A stretch of DNA of 64,000 nucleotides, from NCBI GenBank assembly GCA_946481075.1, contig CAMLMC010000001.1:124001-188000 (forward strand), read 5' to 3'. This DNA comes from an uncultured Alphaproteobacteria bacterium. Its GTDB lineage: Bacteria > Pseudomonadota > Alphaproteobacteria > Micavibrionales > Micavibrionaceae. Position 1 is the stretch's first letter, and each line of letters opens with the position of its first letter. Of this stretch, positions 45,316-54,542 are shown in pieces. The notes below the pieces were generated by a model. The model was not told where the DNA came from. It ran no database searches and worked only from the letters and a program-made list of their open reading frames with translations. Position numbers and translations under genes: made by a program.

Positions 45316-46050
45316 ATGCTTGAATTACTCTCCAGCCCGGAAATCTGGGCCAGCCTTCTGACTTTGACGGTCCTGGAAATTGTTCTTGGGATCGATAACA
45401 TCATCTTCATTTCCATTGTTTCTTCCCGGTTGCCACAGGAACAGCAGGCCAAAGCACGCTCCATCGGCCTGATGCTCGCGCTTGCTATGCGCCTTGTGTT
45501 GCTGTCGATGATTGCGTGGCTCGCAGGACTCACCACACCTCTCTTCAATGCGTTCGGCCAGGAAATTTCATGGCGCGATATCATCCTGATTGGCGGGGGT
45601 CTGTTCCTTATGGTCAAAGGCACCATGGAAATCCATCACACGGTTGAGGCAACGGAAGAAGAAAAGGCATCCCTTAAAAAGGCAACATTTTCTGCCGTGA
45701 TCGGACAGATTGTCATGCTCGATATCGTCTTCTCGCTGGATTCGGTTATCACCGCGATCGGCATGACGGATAATCTTCCTGTTATGATCGCCGCTGTCGT
45801 CATCGCCATGGCCGTCATGTTGTTTGCGGCCAAACCCGTCAGTGAATTTGTAAACGCGCACCCAACCGTGAAGATGCTGGCTTTGTCATTCCTGCTTCTG
45901 GTCGGGGTGGCATTGATTGCCGATGGTATGGGTTTCCACATCCCGCGCGGATACCTTTATTTTGCGGTCGCGTTCTCGCTCGGTGTTGAGTGTCTCAATC
46001 TCTGGGCCAAGAAAAACGCTGCAAAGAAGCGCGCTGCCGCACAGGAGTAA
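45316..46050 (+). CDS. TerC family integral membrane protein
   Basis: The 244-residue protein has seven or eight hydrophobic segments, with the family motifs LTVLEIVLGIDNIIFISIVS near the N-terminus and GQIVMLDIVFSLDSVITAIG in the middle; buried Asp residues in both are characteristic. Members export metal ions such as manganese or affect tellurite resistance and co-translocational metalation. AGAGGA precedes the ATG; the gene starts 15 bp after the Mth938-like gene and ends 3 bp before the channel gene. Confidence 0.92.
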   Translation: MLELLSSPEIWASLLTLTVLEIVLGIDNIIFISIVSSRLPQEQQAKARSIGLMLALAMRLVLLSMIAWLAGLTTPLFNAFGQEISWRDIILIGGGLFLMVKGTMEIHHTVEATEEEKASLKKATFSAVIGQIVMLDIVFSLDSVITAIGMTDNLPVMIAAVVIAMAVMLFAAKPVSEFVNAHPTVKMLALSFLLLVGVALIADGMGFHIPRGYLYFAVAFSLGVECLNLWAKKNAAKKRAAAQE

Positions 46051-46053
46051 AGC

Positions 46054-46851
46054 ATGCGGGAGCAGATTCGCACGATCATTGAACAGCGCTGGTTTTCCAA
46101 TCTTATTGTTGGCTTGATTCTTTTCAACGCCGTCACTCTGGGATTTGAAACCAGCCCGTCAATCATGGACCGATACGGCACGCTTTTGACAACGCTCGAT
46201 CGTATCGTGCTTTGCGCCTTCGTCATCGAAATGATTTTAAAGCTCTATGCCTATCGCAGCGGTTTTTTCAAAAGCGGTTGGAACATCTTTGATGTTGTGA
46301 TTGTAGGGATCAGTTTGATCCCGGCATCCGGACCGTTCGCGATTGTCCGAACCTTGCGCATCCTGCGCGTTTTGCGTTTGTTTTCCATCGTTCCGCAAAT
46401 GCGTCAGGTGATCAACGGGCTGCTTCGCGCCATTCCGGGCATGACGTCGGTTCTGGCAATCATCGCGATTATCTTCTTTGTCTTTTCGGTTTTGGTCACA
46501 AAGATATTCGGCAATGCCGGAGATGCAGATCTTGACTTGCTTTTCGGCGACCTTGGCACATCGATGTTCACGCTGTTCCAATTGATGACCCTTGAAAACT
46601 GGGTGGATGGCATCGTAAAGCCAGCAATGGAGCTGTACGATTGGGCATGGGTGATTTTCATTCCGTTTATTATCCTGACCAGTTTTGCCATCCTCAACCT
46701 GTTCATCGGGGTGATTGTCGAGGCGATGCAAAATGTTCACGACGAGGAACAGCGGCGCATGGCGGCGGACGACCCGGACAAGGAAGTGACGCTTGAAGAT
46801 TTACAAGCGGAAATCCGTGCGCTGCGTGATGAGATCAAAAATCTGAAATAG
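46054..46851 (+). CDS. NaChBac-type voltage-gated cation channel
   Basis: A 265-residue single-domain six-helix channel. S4 carries four arginines at three-residue spacing (R99, R102, R105, R108 in VRTLRILRVLRLFSIVPQ). The pore helix and filter read FQLMTLENWVDGIVKPAM; residues 179-185, TLENWVD, correspond to TLESWSM of NavAb. S6 is FIILTSFAILNLFIGVIVEA, and the C-terminus is a coiled coil (LEDLQAEIRALRDEIKNL) for tetramer assembly. It may pass sodium or calcium. It starts 3 bp after terC. Confidence 0.92.
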   Translation: MREQIRTIIEQRWFSNLIVGLILFNAVTLGFETSPSIMDRYGTLLTTLDRIVLCAFVIEMILKLYAYRSGFFKSGWNIFDVVIVGISLIPASGPFAIVRTLRILRVLRLFSIVPQMRQVINGLLRAIPGMTSVLAIIAIIFFVFSVLVTKIFGNAGDADLDLLFGDLGTSMFTLFQLMTLENWVDGIVKPAMELYDWAWVIFIPFIILTSFAILNLFIGVIVEAMQNVHDEEQRRMAADDPDKEVTLEDLQAEIRALRDEIKNLK

Positions 46852-46861
46852 GGTGCAAAAA

Positions 46862-46885
46862 AAAAACCGGCCGAGTGGCCGGTTT
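46862..46885. terminator. Bidirectional terminator between channel gene and sodB
   Basis: A-run, ACCGGCC stem, GAGT loop, GGCCGGT stem and T-run, symmetrical enough to serve both convergent genes. Confidence 0.92.
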
Positions 46886-46892
46886 TCAATTG

Positions 46893-47519
46893 TTACGCCG
46901 CGATTTTCATCGGGCCTTTTTCGTAGAGTTCAGCCACATAATCCCAGTTGATGAGATTGTCGACGAACGCCTCGAGATATTTCGGGCGCGCATTGCGGTA
47001 ATCGATGTAATAGGAATGTTCCCACACATCGACGCCGAGCAGGGCTGTCTTGCCCAGCACGACCGGGTTTTCACCATTCGGTGTTTTGACGATTTCCAGC
47101 TTGCCGGAGGCGTTGTCGAGCGCCAGCCATGCCCAGCCGGAACCGAATTGTGTTGTACCGGCCTCGATAAATTTCTTTTTGAAGCCGTCAAAGCCGCCGA
47201 GGTCGGAGGCAATTTGCGCTTCCAGCTTGCCGGGGAGTTTTGTGCCGCCGCCGTCTTTTTTCATCCAGTTCCAGAAATGGATGTGGTTGAAATGCTGGCC
47301 CAGTTGATTGAACAGCCCTGCCTTGGATTTGTCCTTATAGGCCGCAACCATTGCTTCTTCGAGAGAGAGATTTTCAAGGCCTGTTCCGGCGATCAGTTCA
47401 TTGCCTTTATCGACATAGGCCTTGTGGTGTTTGTCATGGTGGAATTCCAGCGTTTCGGCCGACATATACGGTGCCAGCGCGTCATAGGAATAGGGGAGTT
47501 CGGGGAGCGTGAAAGCCAT
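46893..47519 (-). CDS. sodB: Superoxide dismutase (Fe type)
   Basis: SodB converts superoxide to hydrogen peroxide and oxygen. The 208-residue protein has the four metal ligands: His in LEFHHDKHHKAYVDKGN, His in GQHFNHIHFWNWM, and Asp plus His in LLGVDVWEHSYYIDYRNARP. The glutamine before FNH favours iron rather than manganese. AGGAG precedes the ATG. No signal peptide, so it is cytosolic. Confidence 0.96.
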   Translation of the reverse strand: MAFTLPELPYSYDALAPYMSAETLEFHHDKHHKAYVDKGNELIAGTGLENLSLEEAMVAAYKDKSKAGLFNQLGQHFNHIHFWNWMKKDGGGTKLPGKLEAQIASDLGGFDGFKKKFIEAGTTQFGSGWAWLALDNASGKLEIVKTPNGENPVVLGKTALLGVDVWEHSYYIDYRNARPKYLEAFVDNLINWDYVAELYEKGPMKIAA

Positions 47520-47608
47520 AATATTCTCCTGCTTTTATTCGCGATTGTAAAATGCTAACAGCTAACCTATAGCTTTTGTTCAATTTCTCAAGGGATGATT
47601 GAGGTTTT

Positions 47609-48397
47609 ATGCCGCTTTCCTATCTGGCCGCCGAACTGCGTAAGGCCGACCCGGATTTGTATTTGCTTTCGCTGTTCGCGCCCGCGGACCGGCGAGAGGC
47701 GCTATGGGCGCTCTTTTTATTCAATCATGAAATATCGAAAACGCGAAGTGTTGTCAGCGATACGACGCTCGGTTTGATCCGTCTGCAATGGTGGCGGGAT
47801 GAAATTGCCAAACTCTACACCGGCGGCCCCTGTGGGCAAAATCCGGTGTTATCCACATTAGAGGATGCTATTAAAAAATACGATCTTCCGCAGTCGGATT
47901 TCGAAACGTTGATTTACGCGCATGAGTTCGATTTGGAAGATGTTGCCCCCGCCAATATGGACGGCCTTTATCATTATGCCGATTTTACAACGACACCGTT
48001 ATTGTCTATGGCGCTTAAAATTGCGGGGGAGGAAGTGGCGGTTGAAGATATCCGAGTCATAGCGATTGATTTTTCCCTGTTGCGATTGATCCGTGCAACG
48101 CCGTTTATGCTCGCGCATCGTCAATGTCTTTTGCCTGAGGACTTGTTAAGCGAAAAAGGGATGAATGCCCAAAAAATATGCGATTCCAACAGCAAGGACA
48201 TCGTTGTTCAGCTGTTGAAGGTGATAAAGCCCGTAAGCAAAACGAATAAAAGAATTAAATCATCGTTTTTGCGGAAATTTTTAAATTACAATCGTATCTA
48301 TTTGAAATATTTGGATCAAATGGGTTTTGATGTGTTTTCGGCGCGAGGGCAGTCCGTTCCGCCCTTTCTTGCGCTGCGTCTTGCCGTATCGAAATAG
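47609..48397 (+). CDS. Squalene/phytoene synthase-like protein (NDUFAF6-like)
   Basis: The 262-residue protein matches the alphaproteobacterial phytoene-synthase-fold group through YLLSLFAPADRREALWALFL, FNHEISKTRSVVSDTTLGLI, RLQWWRDEIAKLY and a C-terminal YLDQMGFDVFSARGQ. The Asp-rich catalytic motifs of true synthases (DxxxD) are not evident. This fits the NDUFAF6 type, whose mitochondrial member assists complex I assembly, better than carotenoid synthesis. It is divergent from sodB and convergent with trmFO. Confidence 0.83.
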   Translation: MPLSYLAAELRKADPDLYLLSLFAPADRREALWALFLFNHEISKTRSVVSDTTLGLIRLQWWRDEIAKLYTGGPCGQNPVLSTLEDAIKKYDLPQSDFETLIYAHEFDLEDVAPANMDGLYHYADFTTTPLLSMALKIAGEEVAVEDIRVIAIDFSLLRLIRATPFMLAHRQCLLPEDLLSEKGMNAQKICDSNSKDIVVQLLKVIKPVSKTNKRIKSSFLRKFLNYNRIYLKYLDQMGFDVFSARGQSVPPFLALRLAVSK

Positions 48398-48635
48398 GTC
48401 GATAATATTTCCGCCTGCCAACCTTTTCTTCACGCTTATGAACCGTTTTTACCGTTCGCATGATCTTATATGCGCCAGGAATTTTGATGGAATAACGGCG
48501 CTTTCGAAACGATGAGTTCTTGAGCGGCGCCGCCCGCAAGACGGTGTGTTCCGATATTGGTTTTGGGTGAACCCTTGTGCTTCTTCTCCCGCTGAAGGGG
48601 CTAGAAGCAGCTTTTTATACGGTGCAAAAACGGTG
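48398..48635. other. Intergenic gap without a supportable gene
   Basis: A 238-bp gap between convergent genes. It contains short open frames on both strands but none with a ribosome site or recognisable product. No clear terminator hairpin is seen. Confidence 0.6.
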
Positions 48636-50006
48636 CTATGCGGCCTTGGTTTGATTGAACTGCGCCAGCCATCCTTGGAGGTCGTCAAGCGCGCGCAGGG
48701 CCATCGCCTTCTTCCGCTCCCGCCCCAGTTCCTTGCCCTTTACGCCGGCGGGATCCATGATCGGCGGGAACAATCCGAAGTTGACATTCATCGGCTGGAA
48801 CGTGTCGGCATTGCCCCCGCCCGTAATGTGGGAAAGTATTGCGCCCATTGCAGTTGTTGCGGGTGGAGGCGCAATATTTGCGCCCAAACGCTCCATCGCG
48901 GCGAAACGTCCGGCCATCAGGCCGACGGAGGCGGATTCGACATATCCTTCGCATCCGGTGATCTGCCCCGCAAAGCGCAGGCGTGGCATTTTCTTCATCC
49001 GAAGCGCGCCGTCGAGCAGGCGGGGCGAGTTGATAAAAGTGTTGCGGTGAAGCCCGCCGAGCCGTGCAAATTCGGCGCTTTCAAGGCCCGGGATATAACG
49101 AAACACCCTGGTCTGTTCGCCGTATTTCATCTTGGTCTGGAAGCCCACCATGTTGTAGAGCGTGCCGAGCGCATTGTCCTGACGGAGCTGGACCACGGCC
49201 CATGGACGCCGTCCGGTGCGCGGGTCAGTGAGCCCCACCGGCTTCATCGGGCCATAGCGTAGCGTATCATGCCCGCGGCCCGCCATCACCTCGACCGGCA
49301 TGCAGCCTTCGAAGTAGGGCGTGTTTGCTTCCCATTCCTTGAATTGGGTTTTTTCGGACGCCAAAAGTTCTTTGATAAAAAGATCATACTCTTCTTTGTT
49401 CATCGGGCAGTTGATGTAGTCGGACCCTGTTCCAGCGGGGCCCGCCTTATCATAGCGGGACTGCATCCATGCGATGTCGAAGTTGATCGAGTCCTTATGC
49501 ACGATGGGGGCGATGGCATCGAAGAAGGCGAGCTGTTCTTCCCCGCCGATCTCCTGAATGCGGGTGGCCAGTTCAACGGAGGTCAATGGACCGGTCGCGA
49601 TGATGACGCTGTCCCACTCATCCGGCGGGAAATCGATATGTTCGCGTTGTATCGTAATCAGTGGGTGACTCGCCAGTTTTTCTGTGACTCCGGCGCTGAA
49701 CGCATCGCGGTCCACGGCGAGCGCCCCGCCCGCGGGCACGGCGGCTTTATCGCCCTCTGACATGATCAGTGACCCGCTACGCCTCATTTCCTCATGCAAC
49801 AGACCGACCGCGTTATAATGGACATCATCGGATCGAAATGAGTTCGAGCAGACAAGCTCCGCGCATCCATCGGTCTTGTGTGCGTCGGTCATACGCACGC
49901 CGCGCATCTCATGAAGGATAACGGGAACGCCAAGGGAGGCGGCTTGCCATGCGGCCTCGGAGCCTGCAAGCCCCGCGCCGATAATATGAATGGGTTTCAA
50001 TGTCAT
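48636..50006 (-). CDS. trmFO: Methylenetetrahydrofolate-tRNA uracil-54 methyltransferase
   Basis: TrmFO makes ribothymidine-54 in tRNA using folate and FAD. The 456-residue protein has the FAD motif [100 protein letters not shown] and [20 protein letters not shown]. Full length for the family. The 147-bp gap upstream (50007-50153) separates it from the polymerase gene and has no other feature I can support. Confidence 0.97.
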   Translation of the reverse strand: MTLKPIHIIGAGLAGSEAAWQAASLGVPVILHEMRGVRMTDAHKTDGCAELVCSNSFRSDDVHYNAVGLLHEEMRRSGSLIMSEGDKAAVPAGGALAVDRDAFSAGVTEKLASHPLITIQREHIDFPPDEWDSVIIATGPLTSVELATRIQEIGGEEQLAFFDAIAPIVHKDSINFDIAWMQSRYDKAGPAGTGSDYINCPMNKEEYDLFIKELLASEKTQFKEWEANTPYFEGCMPVEVMAGRGHDTLRYGPMKPVGLTDPRTGRRPWAVVQLRQDNALGTLYNMVGFQTKMKYGEQTRVFRYIPGLESAEFARLGGLHRNTFINSPRLLDGALRMKKMPRLRFAGQITGCEGYVESASVGLMAGRFAAMERLGANIAPPPATTAMGAILSHITGGGNADTFQPMNVNFGLFPPIMDPAGVKGKELGRERKKAMALRALDDLQGWLAQFNQTKAA

Positions 50007-50153
50007 GGCGGATTTATGTCAGGTTTGAATTGAAAAATCCAGCATGGAAAAACCCCTGTTTTCCAGCAATTTATGAACGATAGGTAGCGAAAACATGACG
50101 AAACGCCATGTTTTGTAAGGAGGTTCATTTTCAGGCACGAAAAGGGGCGGGAG

Positions 50154-51452
50154 TTAATCCCAGAATTCTTCCTGCGTTGGCACGCGGGAGAAGGCGATTT
50201 TTGTGCCGACATGGCCGGCGAGCGTTTTGGGCGTAACGCCCATGAGCACCATTTCCCGTTTGTATTTATCCTGTAAGATTTCCAGCGCGTTTGAAAGCCT
50301 TTGACGGCGTTCATAGATAATCCTGTTTTCCTGCAAAGTGGTGTCGAACAGATCGTCCGTAATCGTGCCGTTTTGTTCAAGGCCATGCAAAATGACGGCG
50401 GTTTTTTTGAATGTGATGCGGCGGGGGAGACGGTCCGGCGTGCAGCCGAAACATTCCCATGCCATCCGTTCCCACAATTCATCGAGTTTTTTCAGGAAGG
50501 TTACATGATCGTTCGCGGCCGGAAATTTCATGTCGGCGGCCCATTTGCGCCCGTCCATCATCCGCACGGAGAAGGAGAGCGTGTGCGCATGAAATCCCTT
50601 GCGGCGCAGGCGGTTTGTCGCCTTGAAGAGCAGGCGGCGGGCAATCAGGCGCGTCTTTTCCGGCACGCGCAGTTCGGGGTCCAGAACGCGGCTATGTCCC
50701 ACCATGCAGGTGTTGGTTTTTTGTACCGGCGGATTGTATCCGTGCAGCCAGTACCAGAACCGCTCCCCTTGCACGCTGCCCCAGATTGCCCGTGCCTGTT
50801 TGGGCGAGGTGTTCCAAAGATCACTCACCGAGCGGATATGCGATTTGTAAAGCCGTTCTTCCATATTGACGTTGATGCCGGGCAGGTCACGCAGCTTTAA
50901 ATTGCACACGCGGCCTTCCAGTTCATCGGGTTTCAGGAGGACGAGCCCGTCCGGTTTCATCATGTCGCTCGCCACCTTGGCGAGGAAAGAATTGGGGGCG
51001 ATACCGATGGAGCAATTGATGGATGTGCCGACATCACGCCAAATTTGCCGCTTGATGGCGTTGGCCAGCGCAATCGCGTTTTCCGGTTCCTTTTCCCGCC
51101 CCATCAGTTCGCAATCGAACTCATCAATCGACCAGATTTTGCCCACGGGAATATGTTTTCCCACGGCGGCCAGAATTCGTTGGTGATACTCCACATACAC
51201 ATCATGGCGAGCGAGGACGAGGTGAAGGTTCGGGCACATCCGTTTGGCATCGTAAATCTTGGTGCCGGTTTTGATGCCATAGGCCTTGGCCTCGTAAGAG
51301 GCGGCGATGGCGCAGGTGGCATCCGTCATCATGGGGACGACCGCCACCGGCTTGCCGCGGAGCGCTGGGTTTTCCTGTTGCTCAACGCTGGCGAAATAGC
51401 TGTTGAGGTCTAGGAAAAGCCAGCGAAGGCCGGATGTTTGCGGGGAATCCAT
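50154..51452 (-). CDS. Y-family (translesion) DNA polymerase
   Basis: A 432-residue DinB/UmuC-type polymerase. The palm carboxylates are D15 in LFLDLNSYFASVEQQENPAL and D110-E111 in KIWSIDEFDCEL (SIDEF in place of the usual SIDEA). NCSIGIAPNSFLAKVASDMM and the helix-hairpin-helix LRDLPGINVNMEERLY follow, then a little-finger domain (RRLLFKATNRLRRKGFHAHT). Catalytic residues are intact, unlike ImuB. No beta-clamp motif was identified with confidence. A LexA-type site lies 19 bp upstream, so SOS induction is likely. It is a distinct branch from E. coli DinB. Confidence 0.9.
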   Translation of the reverse strand: MDSPQTSGLRWLFLDLNSYFASVEQQENPALRGKPVAVVPMMTDATCAIAASYEAKAYGIKTGTKIYDAKRMCPNLHLVLARHDVYVEYHQRILAAVGKHIPVGKIWSIDEFDCELMGREKEPENAIALANAIKRQIWRDVGTSINCSIGIAPNSFLAKVASDMMKPDGLVLLKPDELEGRVCNLKLRDLPGINVNMEERLYKSHIRSVSDLWNTSPKQARAIWGSVQGERFWYWLHGYNPPVQKTNTCMVGHSRVLDPELRVPEKTRLIARRLLFKATNRLRRKGFHAHTLSFSVRMMDGRKWAADMKFPAANDHVTFLKKLDELWERMAWECFGCTPDRLPRRITFKKTAVILHGLEQNGTITDDLFDTTLQENRIIYERRQRLSNALEILQDKYKREMVLMGVTPKTLAGHVGTKIAFSRVPTQEEFWD

Positions 51453-51470
51453 CGGTGCGCACCTTATTTT

Positions 51471-51485
51471 GTTCTCTATTTGTTC
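51471..51485. promoter_or_regulatory. LexA box (GTTC-N7-GTTC)
   Basis: GTTC at 51471-51474 and 51482-51485 with exactly seven bases between match the direct-repeat LexA operator of alphaproteobacteria. It is in the divergent gap, 19 bp before the polymerase ATG and about 90 bp before the TerB-like gene, so the polymerase is the likely target. Confidence 0.75.
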
Positions 51486-51576
51486 TATTCTCAGGAGGGC
51501 GCGAAATCAAGAGGATTTTTTCAAGCCGCCATGGTTTTGTGCTAAAATTCATGAGCGATGTTGAAAGTGGGGAAAC

Positions 51577-52023
51577 ATGACATCAGGACTGCCGGAAAGC
51601 CGGTTTCATATGTGGCGCGCCGTGATTGCCATGATGCATGCGGACCATATCGTCAAGCCGCACGAGATCAACTTTATTCTGGAACATACGCGACCGTTGC
51701 CTATGAGCGCGGAGCAAAGATCAATCCTGAAAGAGGATTTGTCCTCGCCGCCATCGTCAATCGATGATCTGTTTCATTTGATTAGCAGCCCCATAGACCG
51801 CGAGGATTTCTTTCATCTGGCGCGGGCGCTGGCGTGGGCCGACGGGCATTTTGACGAGCGGGAGCAGGCCTTGTTGATCCGTCTAAAGGGTACGGGTTGG
51901 ACGGGCATGGAAGAAACGCGTCAGGATTTTATAGATTATGTCGACAACGGCGCGGGCAATTTGCGCAGGCACGACCCGGTTGTTTTAGGAATGATCAGAT
52001 CCCTGATGGGGCGCGCCGCCTAG
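51577..52023 (+). CDS. TerB-like protein
   Basis: The 148-residue helical protein resembles the tellurite-resistance TerB fold. A first repeat FHMWRAVIAMMHADHIVKPH with EINFILEH, and a second ARALAWADGHFDEREQALLI, each carry the acidic, metal-binding-like ADG/ADH turn. Family members are small cytoplasmic helical proteins of undefined role. It is divergent from the polymerase gene and overlaps the convergent lipoprotein gene by 4 bp. Confidence 0.7.
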   Translation: MTSGLPESRFHMWRAVIAMMHADHIVKPHEINFILEHTRPLPMSAEQRSILKEDLSSPPSSIDDLFHLISSPIDREDFFHLARALAWADGHFDEREQALLIRLKGTGWTGMEETRQDFIDYVDNGAGNLRRHDPVVLGMIRSLMGRAA

Positions 52024-52574
52024 GGGAAGAAGCGAACGCCAACCATAGAGGCGATGTCATATGGTTCATCGTTCAGGTCGAGTGGGCTTTCCGGATATTT
52101 GAAACCATCATAACGCAATGTCACGGTGCGATCCGCGCTGCCCGTGCCACTGACGCGGACATTGATGTCTTCCCATTCGTTGGTGGTGTTTTCACTGACG
52201 ACCACGGGGCCGCGAATGCCCCTGGTTTCCGATACCAATGCCCAGTCATTGTCCTGCGCCTCAAAAATCGCCATCGTGCAACCGCTCCACCCGCACCAGT
52301 AAGTGTGGGGCAGATTGAACATCACAATCCCTTCGCGCAATCCATCGCCATTCAAATCTTTTCGCACATATTCGAATTGCGAATTTTTCGGGCCGTCGAT
52401 ATTGACCAGATATTGTTGAACCGCCGCGAGGAGAAGGGTGTCCGAAGGGTCAACCTTCTGGCGTTCTTCGGGGAACATATCGAGAGATGAGACGTCGCTA
52501 CCCGTGGAGGAACAGGCGGCGAGCGGTATGATGAATGTGGCGGCGGCAAGGGCCAGTATTTTTGATCGGCGCAT
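52020..52574 (-). CDS. Hypothetical lipoprotein with Asp-rich loop
   Basis: The N-terminus MRRSKILALAAATFIIPLAAC carries a lipobox (Cys21). The 184-residue protein contains EYVRKDLNGDGLREGIVMFN, a calcium-loop or FG-GAP-like element, then a CGWSGC cysteine pair and beta-rich sequence to the end. Several bacterial lipoproteins share this layout but have no assigned function. It lies about 120 bp after the MliC-like gene's strand neighbour, with a gap (52575-52692) holding nothing recognisable. Confidence 0.72.
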   Translation of the reverse strand: MRRSKILALAAATFIIPLAACSSTGSDVSSLDMFPEERQKVDPSDTLLLAAVQQYLVNIDGPKNSQFEYVRKDLNGDGLREGIVMFNLPHTYWCGWSGCTMAIFEAQDNDWALVSETRGIRGPVVVSENTTNEWEDINVRVSGTGSADRTVTLRYDGFKYPESPLDLNDEPYDIASMVGVRFFP

Positions 52575-52692
52575 GTGGATTCAGCTAAGCGTGGATAACC
52601 GAACGGGCGAATGGAACCCGAATCAATAAGACTTGTCTGATTATCGCCCGAAGCCGCGAGAAGGGCCAGTCTTGATAATGTTTTCCCCCGTT

Positions 52693-53010
52693 TTATAGGC
52701 CCGGTTTGGGAATATAGGTGCAATTCACGGCTTTATCCCCGTTTGTGATGACGGCGTTGATTCCCTTGTTCCAGAAGGCCATCTTGCCTTTGGCGTATTT
52801 AACGCCGGAGGCCGTGGTTTCGCGTTCCAGAATGTATGATTTTTCTTCAAAGATCAGCTTGGCTTCCTCGGGTGAGTAGAGCGTGATGCTCGCCGGCATA
52901 TTGCCTGCGCACACCATCGGCTGGGGCGTTACGGGCATGCGCTTGCTTTTGGTGCTTTCGCAGGCACCAATCGCAAGGATAATTGAAAGGAGGACGAGCA
53001 GACGCGTCAT
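52693..53010 (-). CDS. MliC-like lipoprotein (lysozyme-inhibitor domain)
   Basis: A 105-residue lipoprotein: signal MTRLLVLLSIILAIGAC (lipobox Cys17), then a domain with SYILERETTASGVKYAKGKM, AFWNKGINAVITNG and a terminal Cys in VNCTYIP. The ASG-x-x-Y and FWxKG patterns resemble the membrane-bound inhibitor of c-type lysozyme (MliC) domain. It would protect peptidoglycan in the periplasm. The gene overlaps the end of gcvPB by 4 bp and so may be co-transcribed with the glycine cleavage operon. Confidence 0.7.
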   Translation of the reverse strand: MTRLLVLLSIILAIGACESTKSKRMPVTPQPMVCAGNMPASITLYSPEEAKLIFEEKSYILERETTASGVKYAKGKMAFWNKGINAVITNGDKAVNCTYIPKPGL

Positions 53011-54542
53011 GCTGGCGTTGCCTTATAACGTAATTTCGGTTCGCGCGCGGCTTTGACCTCATCGAGGCGGCGGGTGGGTGCCGATTGCGGATAGTGATGG
53101 AATTTCTCGGTATCGCCCGCTTTGACGTCCTGCGCAATATTTTGCATGACATGAATAAACCGGTCGAGCGAAGCCTTGGTTTCAGTTTCCGTTGGTTCGA
53201 TCAGCATTGCCCCCTGTACCACCAGCGGAAAATACACCGTCATCGGGTGCATGCCGTGTTCGACCAGTGTCTTTGCGATATCGAGCGTGGTGACGCCCGC
53301 CTCTTTCTGGTTCTTGTCGGTCAAAAGACATTCATGCATGCACGGGCCTTCGAACGGCACATGGTAGAAATCTTTAAGCTGGGAGAGGATGTAATTCGCA
53401 CTGAGAACCGCATCTTCCGACACTTGGCGCAGGCCATCCGCGCCGTGGCTCATCATATAAGTGAGGGCGCGGACATGCATGCCGAATTGCCCCTGAAATC
53501 CCTTGATGCGCCCGCAATTGGTGGGGCGCTCTTCGTTGTTTTCCAAACGGTATTGTTCGCCATCTTTCAAAACGACAGGGGCGGGGACGTAGGGGCGTAA
53601 GGCCTCACTGGTGCAAATCGGCCCTGAACCGGGGCCACCGCCGCCATGCGGAGTGGAGAAGGTCTTGTGCAGATTGATGTGCATGACATCGACGCCGATA
53701 TCGGCGGGCCGGATTTTCCCGACCAGCGCGTTAAAGTTTGCGCCGTCGCAATAGAAATATCCGCCTGCCTGATGCAGCAAGTCTGCAATCTCGATAATGT
53801 CGCGTTCGAACAGGCCACAGGTGTTAGGGTTTGTCACCATCATGCCGGCAACGTCCGCGCCATCGCCAAGCGCTTCCTTGAACGCCGCTATCGTAACCCG
53901 TCCGCCTTCGCGGGTTGGGATCACGCGGATATCATATCCGCACATGGCGGCCGTTGCGGGGTTGGTGCCGTGCGCCGAGTCGGGGACTAGGAGAACGGAG
54001 CGGTGGCCTTGCCCGTTCAATTCATGCGCGCGTTTGATGGTCATGACTCCGGCGAGTTCGCCATGCGCGCCTGCGGCGGGCGTCAGGCAGACGCCGGGCA
54101 GGCCGGTTAGTTCCGCCAGCCATTCCTGAAGTTCAAACATTACTTTCAACGCGCCTTGAACGGTTGAGGCCGGTTGCAGGGGATGCACATGCGCAAAGCC
54201 GGGTAGCCGCGCCATTTTTTCATTCAGGCGCGGATTGTGCTTCATCGTGCAGGAGCCGAGCGGGAAGAAGCCACTATCGATGGAATAATTCTTGGTCGAA
54301 AGGCGCACGAAATGGCGCACGACTTGCGGTTCGCTGACCTGTGGCAGGCCGATATTTTCCCGCGCCTTTTGCCCTGTACGGAGCTTGGTGCCTTTCGGCG
54401 CTGGCAGATCGACCCCGGAGTGATCGCCTTGCCCTTTTTCCCAGAGCAGGTTTTCATCGTAATTGAGACCGCGTGTCTGTTCCATTTTTGCCGGATTGTC
54501 AGACAGGCCAGCGTTATCGTTTTTCAGGGCGGATTGGGTCAT
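53007..54542 (-). CDS. gcvPB: Glycine dehydrogenase (decarboxylating) subunit 2
   Basis: This is the C-terminal half of the P-protein, 511 residues, carrying the PLP lysine in DVMHINLHKTFSTPHGGGGP. Other features are FFPLGSCTMKHNPRLNEKMA, HPLQPASTVQGALKVMFEL, LVPDSAHGTNPATAAMCGYD and the glycine-rich GGGGPGSGPI. With GcvPA it decarboxylates glycine and passes the aminomethyl group to lipoyl-GcvH. Start and the gcvPA stop overlap by 4 bp. Confidence 0.97.
   Translation of the reverse strand: MTQSALKNDNAGLSDNPAKMEQTRGLNYDENLLWEKGQGDHSGVDLPAPKGTKLRTGQKARENIGLPQVSEPQVVRHFVRLSTKNYSIDSGFFPLGSCTMKHNPRLNEKMARLPGFAHVHPLQPASTVQGALKVMFELQEWLAELTGLPGVCLTPAAGAHGELAGVMTIKRAHELNGQGHRSVLLVPDSAHGTNPATAAMCGYDIRVIPTREGGRVTIAAFKEALGDGADVAGMMVTNPNTCGLFERDIIEIADLLHQAGGYFYCDGANFNALVGKIRPADIGVDVMHINLHKTFSTPHGGGGPGSGPICTSEALRPYVPAPVVLKDGEQYRLENNEERPTNCGRIKGFQGQFGMHVRALTYMMSHGADGLRQVSEDAVLSANYILSQLKDFYHVPFEGPCMHECLLTDKNQKEAGVTTLDIAKTLVEHGMHPMTVYFPLVVQGAMLIEPTETETKASLDRFIHVMQNIAQDVKAGDTEKFHHYPQSAPTRRLDEVKAAREPKLRYKATPA

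Noticed and set aside
48255..48539. 94-aa basic minus-strand frame at the end of the NDUFAF6-like gene
   Set aside because: Overlaps the conserved gene by more than 140 bp, with no ribosome site or recognisable family.
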